Part shown: one piece after another, positions 59,428-64,000 of the stretch | Position numbering within the stretch: position 1 is the stretch's first letter | How the letters are laid out: each line of letters opens with the position of its first letter | Origin: Parietaria judaica | Lineage: Eukaryota; Streptophyta; Magnoliopsida; Rosales; Urticaceae | Length of the DNA: 64,000 nucleotides | Assembly (NCBI GenBank): GCA_954871525.1 | Contig: OX940865.1 | Coordinates: 21,312,420-21,376,419 of the forward strand | Reading direction: 5' to 3' | The notes under the pieces: model-generated | What the model saw: the letters and a program-made list of their open reading frames with translations, nothing else | What the model was told of the DNA's origin: nothing | The model's database searches: none | Program-made: the position numbers and the translations under genes

Positions 59428-60283
59428 TTACATCTTCCGCGTCGAATAGGTACAAGTACTCACTTCTTCGCCGGCTTGAACATATAAAAGATCACCGTGC
59501 AGAAGGCCAGACTGAAATCTCGTCAACGGTGGTGTTGACGAGTTGTAACTCGAATGCACGGTGGTGTTGACGAGTTGTAACTTGAATGCGCCACTGGTCC
59601 TGAACATAAAGAAGAGGAATCTCGAAAACAAGTAGCCTATCACAATTCTGTCAAAAATCTTGCAAAGCTTGAACTTGGAAAAGTTCTTCCCTGTCCCTTT
59701 GACTAACCACCGGATAGAGTTGACTACCGCACAGCAGGAGGTGTCGGATAACACGAACACCAAGACCCAAAAGTTCATCGTGAATTCGTCACCGGCCAGC
59801 ATTTTGCTCTCGTCAATCACAACTAACTTATAAGACGACATTAGCTAGACTCTGAAGTGAAATCACGATCTTCAACACTTTCTTCCCTAACACCTTGCGA
59901 GACGGCTTACATAACGACCAGCCGTTCCCTATCAGAGTAAGGCGACGAAGAGCATAACAACATGGATTGACTGGGAGATATAGAATAGGACGCATATAGT
60001 ATTGCCAGTCTCAGGTCGTGCCAATCCTCGGCGGCGCAGGCAAGACTGAGCGCCTCCCTAGGAGAAGCCAGGCCATTAAGAGGTGGATGTGGATCCGGCA
60101 GAGCGCCGGTCTTGTCGGAGAGGCAAATGTATATCCAAACCCGTAGTATAGAGAAATATGCGAACGAGAATGACATGAAAAGGGAAGGAAGGTAATACGG
60201 TCATTTTGTAGGAAAGACAGTGGCCTGTACTCAAAGGTCACTTGAAGTAAAATTTGTTGACTCAGTCCTCGCAGAGAAATCAA
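59428..60283 (-). other. Unrecognised possible coding remnants
   Basis: Two minus-strand frames of moderate length: 59,841-59,428 (137 codons, with a hydrophobic segment FWVLVFVLSDTSCCAVV and a later LFSRFLFFMF) and 60,176-59,907 (89 codons). I recognise neither, and they are not joined by a convincing intron. A ~34-bp unit containing GTGGTGTTGACGAGTTGTAAC is tandemly duplicated at 59,525-59,590. It may be a degraded gene or transposon remnant. Confidence 0.25.
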
Positions 60284-60751
60284 AGTACGTATAAATTGAT
60301 TGAAATAGATAATGAGTTAAAATTGGGTACTTTTGATACATGCAAATAAGTGTCACCCAAATTCCTTTTTTCGAATATAAGTTAATTTTTTATGTATAAA
60401 ACTATAAGTATTTTGACCGCAATATTCCTTAATTTAACAAGAATTCACAAATATCACTATCACATCTATTAGCAACGCATGTTGCTTTATTACAACTTAA
60501 AAAGCATAATATATACTTTTACATTATTCTTTGTCTGTGACCTATTTCTAATACAACAAAAAATTCACTTCAAAAAAATACAATAAAAGTTATAGTTTCT
60601 TATAAAATGATTCATATATAATATATAGAAATCATGAATACTATCTATTTAGGACGAATAATAAAATCTGATCCAAGAGGATAAATAAATCTCATTAACA
60701 CCAACATAAGTATCAATTAGTACTCTTTGATGCTCTCTCCTAGATCAATCC

Positions 60752-61063
60752 TTAGCACCCAGGAAACCGGCCAGGGAGACAAGTAAATCGCGTATCGCTT
60801 GCCACGGCCGTCTGTGTTATGTATCTGAGAACCCTGCTGCTAGGGTTTCGAAGCTTGTTCTCTTGATCATAGAGATTGCGATATACGTCACTTTTCTTCT
60901 CGTCAACGTAATTTTCGCATGATAGTGTATCTCTCTTTCGGGTACGAACCCTAGAGACTCTCACCAAGCTTCGTGTAGCGTCTCTCGAGGCCAAATCGCT
61001 AGGCTTCGGTTCCTTGGGGTAAAAGAAATCTGTAGGGAAGAAGTTGTACTCGAGGCCGGCCAT
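60752..61063 (-). CDS. Small conserved plant protein of unknown function
   Basis: A single frame of 103 residues from ATG 61063, starting MAGLEYNFFPTDFFYP, a beginning I associate with a small plant-specific family of unknown function. The rest is basic and polar (SRDATRSLVRVSRVRTRKRD, then a Tyr-rich stretch), with no signal peptide or membrane segment. The frame is open 10 codons further upstream (ATG 61093), but the later start gives the family-like N-terminus. Confidence 0.55.
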   Translation of the reverse strand: MAGLEYNFFPTDFFYPKEPKPSDLASRDATRSLVRVSRVRTRKRDTLSCENYVDEKKSDVYRNLYDQENKLRNPSSRVLRYITQTAVASDTRFTCLPGRFPGC

Positions 61064-61344
61064 GGATAGATATACTTGTTGTGTGGTGATCAAGAAATGA
61101 ATTTTGAATATACAAAAATCGAGTTTTGGTTTAAATAATATATTTCGTGTATAATTATCTTTTTTTATAGGCCATGCATGAAAATGTGAATAGGAATTTT
61201 ATTTTGGCGTACGTAGAGCAAGCCAAGTCTCGTTTGTATTTTCCACGGTATATTCTACAAAAATATTTTTAGAGAAATCTCAACAAAATATCTTTATGGC
61301 AAAGTGTTGACTTATACTTGTTGGTAAATTAAGTATTTTTTAAA

Positions 61345-62330
61345 GGGTAAACTGCGGCCAATGTACCTAATGTTTGATTTTTTGCGAATTATGTACGTTT
61401 ATTTTTGGTGGCTAATATACTCAATGTTTGATCTGTTAGATATTTTCGAATTTTCCGTTAGTTGACCGTTAGAGAGTTATCCTCCTCTATATGCATACTT
61501 TTTGTATTTTTGACCTAATTGACTCATTGTTTGTCCAAATTTTATGAATGACCTATGGTTGGAAAGACAAGAGGTAGATCTACAACTTTTATGTTATAAG
61601 TTTTTTAAAATAAGTTTTCTAAAAATACGAAATTTCAAATACAACGTAAAATTGGACGTAAGTTCAATGCAAAATATTTGTTTCGAGAAAGTTTTACTGT
61701 ACTTAATGAATTTTTATGATGAAACGTAAAACTAAAAAGTTGTAGATAAATATTTTATCTTTCTAGCGGATGTTTATTTATAAAATTTGGACAAAATATG
61801 AGTAAGTTATGCAAAAAATATGAAAGATTATTTCACATCACATATTTCATATTTTTGGCATAACTCACTCGATTTTTATCCAAAATAAATAAATAAATAC
61901 CCGTTAGAAAGATAAAATATATATCTACAAATTTTTAGTTTTACGTTTCACCATATAAAGTCATTAAATATATTATAATTTGCTCGAAACAAATATTTTG
62001 TATTAAACTAACGTCTAATTTTATGTTGTATTTGAAATTTCGTATTTTTCTGAAACTTATTTTACAAAACTTAAAACATAAAAGGTGTAGATGTATCTCT
62101 TATATTTCTAACCATAGGTCGGGCATAAAATTTGGACAAAAAATGAGTGAGTTATGTAAAAAATACGAAAAGTGTACATGAAGAGGAGGATAACTTTCTA
62201 ACGGTCAACTAACGGAAAACACGAAAATATCTAACAGATCAAACATTGGGTATATTAGCCACCAAAAATAAACATTGGGTACATAATTCGCAAAAGAACA
62301 AACATTAGGTACATTAGCCGCAGTTTACCT
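61345..62330. mobile_element. Foldback non-autonomous element, copy 3
   Basis: A 986-bp inverted repeat, clearly closest to copy 2 (25,811). It is flanked by the same 9-bp sequence TTTTTTAAA on both sides (61,336-61,344 and 62,331-62,339). Its last base is T rather than C. No coding capacity. Confidence 0.85.
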
Positions 62331-62897
62331 TTTTTTAAAAAGAAATACTGAGATAAAACTTCGTTACTTACTCCTCTGTGAAATGCCAAATGAAAAATAG
62401 AAATGAAAAATAGAAACTTGTGAAACAATTCAACTAATTATATTCACAAAAATCTTAGGGATCACTCAAGATCCTTATTCACATCAAAATTTGTGTAGCA
62501 ATATTTTTCTTTATATTCTAATTTTTTGTTTCTATTTTGCATTTAAAATAATTGAAAATAATAAAAATAAATGACGACTCGTGTCTCCAGCAGAGACGCA
62601 TTGCTATGCTAGCCTTCTTCTAGACTAGCACCGGCACAACGCATCACCTAACGTTGGAGTCTGTCCACACCAAGTTGCGGTGACGTTCCGCAGCAACTGG
62701 CGAGGCTCCAAAACGGTGCCGCGGCCACCTTTATTTTATAATTTAAGAGAAAAACAAAAAATTATAGTATGTTATGTAATAATAAATTATAATTGATAAG
62801 TCATTCTGTTGTTTTCTTAGGGTCAACGTTAATTGTCACATGCAAGTAACGAATATTCAAGATTAATAAAATAGTGTCCAATTAGCAATTTGCTTGC

Positions 62898-62928
<31 letters not shown>

Positions 62929-64000
62929 TATATAGTACTGAAAATATATATATTTTAAACTAGTCTTCTTAAGTTAAGGGCATATTCCCACAAGTTTTGG
63001 CTTGTTCTCCAAGAAGATTCCGTGGCCTCCTCGGCTGAGGAATCTACTAGAATATTCTATTTTTTATTTCTTGTTACTCTTTTATTTCTATTCTATGAAT
63101 GAAGCACAAAAGTCATATCAGAAATTGAAGCCAATAAGAACCGACATTTAAAAACCTTAATGTAAGATGCTCTGAGAAAAAAACTATTGTGGTGAAAAAT
63201 GATTTAATAGTATAATATCTCACTATTTAATACTCAATTGAAAGAAAATACGACTGAGATTTCTATAAATATTTACAGGATATTTTATCTTTGCAATTTC
63301 AGGTGTTAATTGTTGGATCAGTGCCGATAAATCACTTATAAATAAATAAATATAAAATCATGTTTAATTAGCAGATCAGAGAAAGAGCACGTTAACTTAT
63401 TATTATAAGGTAGGTTTACATTGAATTGGGTTGGGATACGTTTATTTTTATTATTTCCTCTCAATATAAGTATAACTGAAGGTAATATATTTGAATAAAT
63501 GATGTTTTCTTTAGAAACAAATTGAGCAAATAATATTTACTGCTCTTAAAGATACTCAAAAAAAGAATACTCTAGAAACAAATTGAGAAAATAATATAGA
63601 AAGCAAAAGTATATAAACTGTGCAATTAGCGGTATTCATTTTTTTAGTGAAATTAATATCTTAATTTAATAGATTAGTAAATTCGTCTAATGTCATTTGA
63701 AGTTTTAATAAAAGATGACTCAAATATATAATTTAAAATAAAACTGTGTGAGCAGAATACATGTTCTTCCACTGACATTTTTAAGAGAAATTAAGTAATC
63801 TATTTATACCATTTAATAATAATAATAAGAAATTGAATGGAATTATCATTTTCTTATACTTGATATTTTTTCACTAAAAAAGAGCTTTCTGGAAGCAATT
63901 TCAGTAGTTTGATTATGTTTAGCATATGAAAAACGTGTGAAAAAAAGAGAGTGAGATTTAATTTAACGTTTGGTGCTTTGAAGGGACACGTATTATAATA
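62331..64000. other. AT-rich right end
   Basis: No gene seen. A GC-rich patch at 62,570-62,735 with no clear frame may be a transposon remnant. A (TA)n microsatellite lies at 62,899-62,924. Confidence 0.5.

Noticed and set aside
61544..61729. 61-codon frame in the third foldback element
   Set aside because: Lies in an inverted-repeat arm, is not kept open in the other copies, and has no domain.
1..64000. tRNA, rRNA, CRISPR or bacterial-type operon
   Set aside because: No cloverleaf, rRNA core or regular spacer array was seen; the gene structure is that of a plant nuclear genome.

Overview
The window is nuclear DNA of a flowering plant, almost certainly a eudicot. Genes carry many short GT-AG introns in AT-rich DNA, the proteins are plant-specific or plant-type, and the spacers hold Mutator-like (MULE) elements, foldback elements and LINE remnants. 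The species cannot be named from the sequence. I see no tRNA, rRNA or CRISPR. Exon coordinates were worked out by hand from splice sites and frame. For each complete multi-exon gene the exon lengths sum to a multiple of three.

Left part (1-9,700): two tandem relatives on the minus strand. The first (1-3,146, running off the left edge) encodes a GNAT acetyltransferase domain. The second (4,980-8,324) keeps the promoter and 3' half of the first, has lost the GNAT exons, encodes BRCT repeats, and has gained a 540-bp exon resembling the N-terminal PB1-like domain of MULE transposases. A plus-strand F-box gene follows (8,885-9,694).

10,000-17,360 is a transposon zone: a ~0.94 kb foldback element, two converging LINE fragments, and a 3.0 kb MULE with ~190-bp terminal inverted repeats (TIRs) and a perfect 9-bp target duplication.

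17,900-42,200 is gene rich: BPG2 (chloroplast YqeH-type GTPase, +), ERD15/LSR1 (-), a GPI1/PIG-Q subunit of GPI-GlcNAc transferase (+), a MEF8-like DYW pentatricopeptide editing factor (+), an intronless nuclear group II intron maturase most like nMAT3 (-), and a GASA/snakin peptide (+). A second ~1 kb foldback element lies at 25.8-26.8 kb and a 0.5 kb MITE at 41.7-42.2 kb.

43,900-64,000: the purine enzyme AICAR transformylase/IMP cyclohydrolase (+), a Pack-MULE carrying pieces of two host genes (49,001-50,232), the complete 20-exon SKI3 gene of the cytosolic Ski complex (+), a small conserved protein (-), and a third ~1 kb foldback element. The right end is AT-rich with no gene seen.

The host genes do not form one pathway. 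Several act in organelle or cytosolic RNA biology (MEF8-like, nMAT3-like, BPG2, SKI3). The most unusual feature is the chimeric BRCT gene with its phase-matched transposase-like exon, followed by the Pack-MULE and the foldback family.
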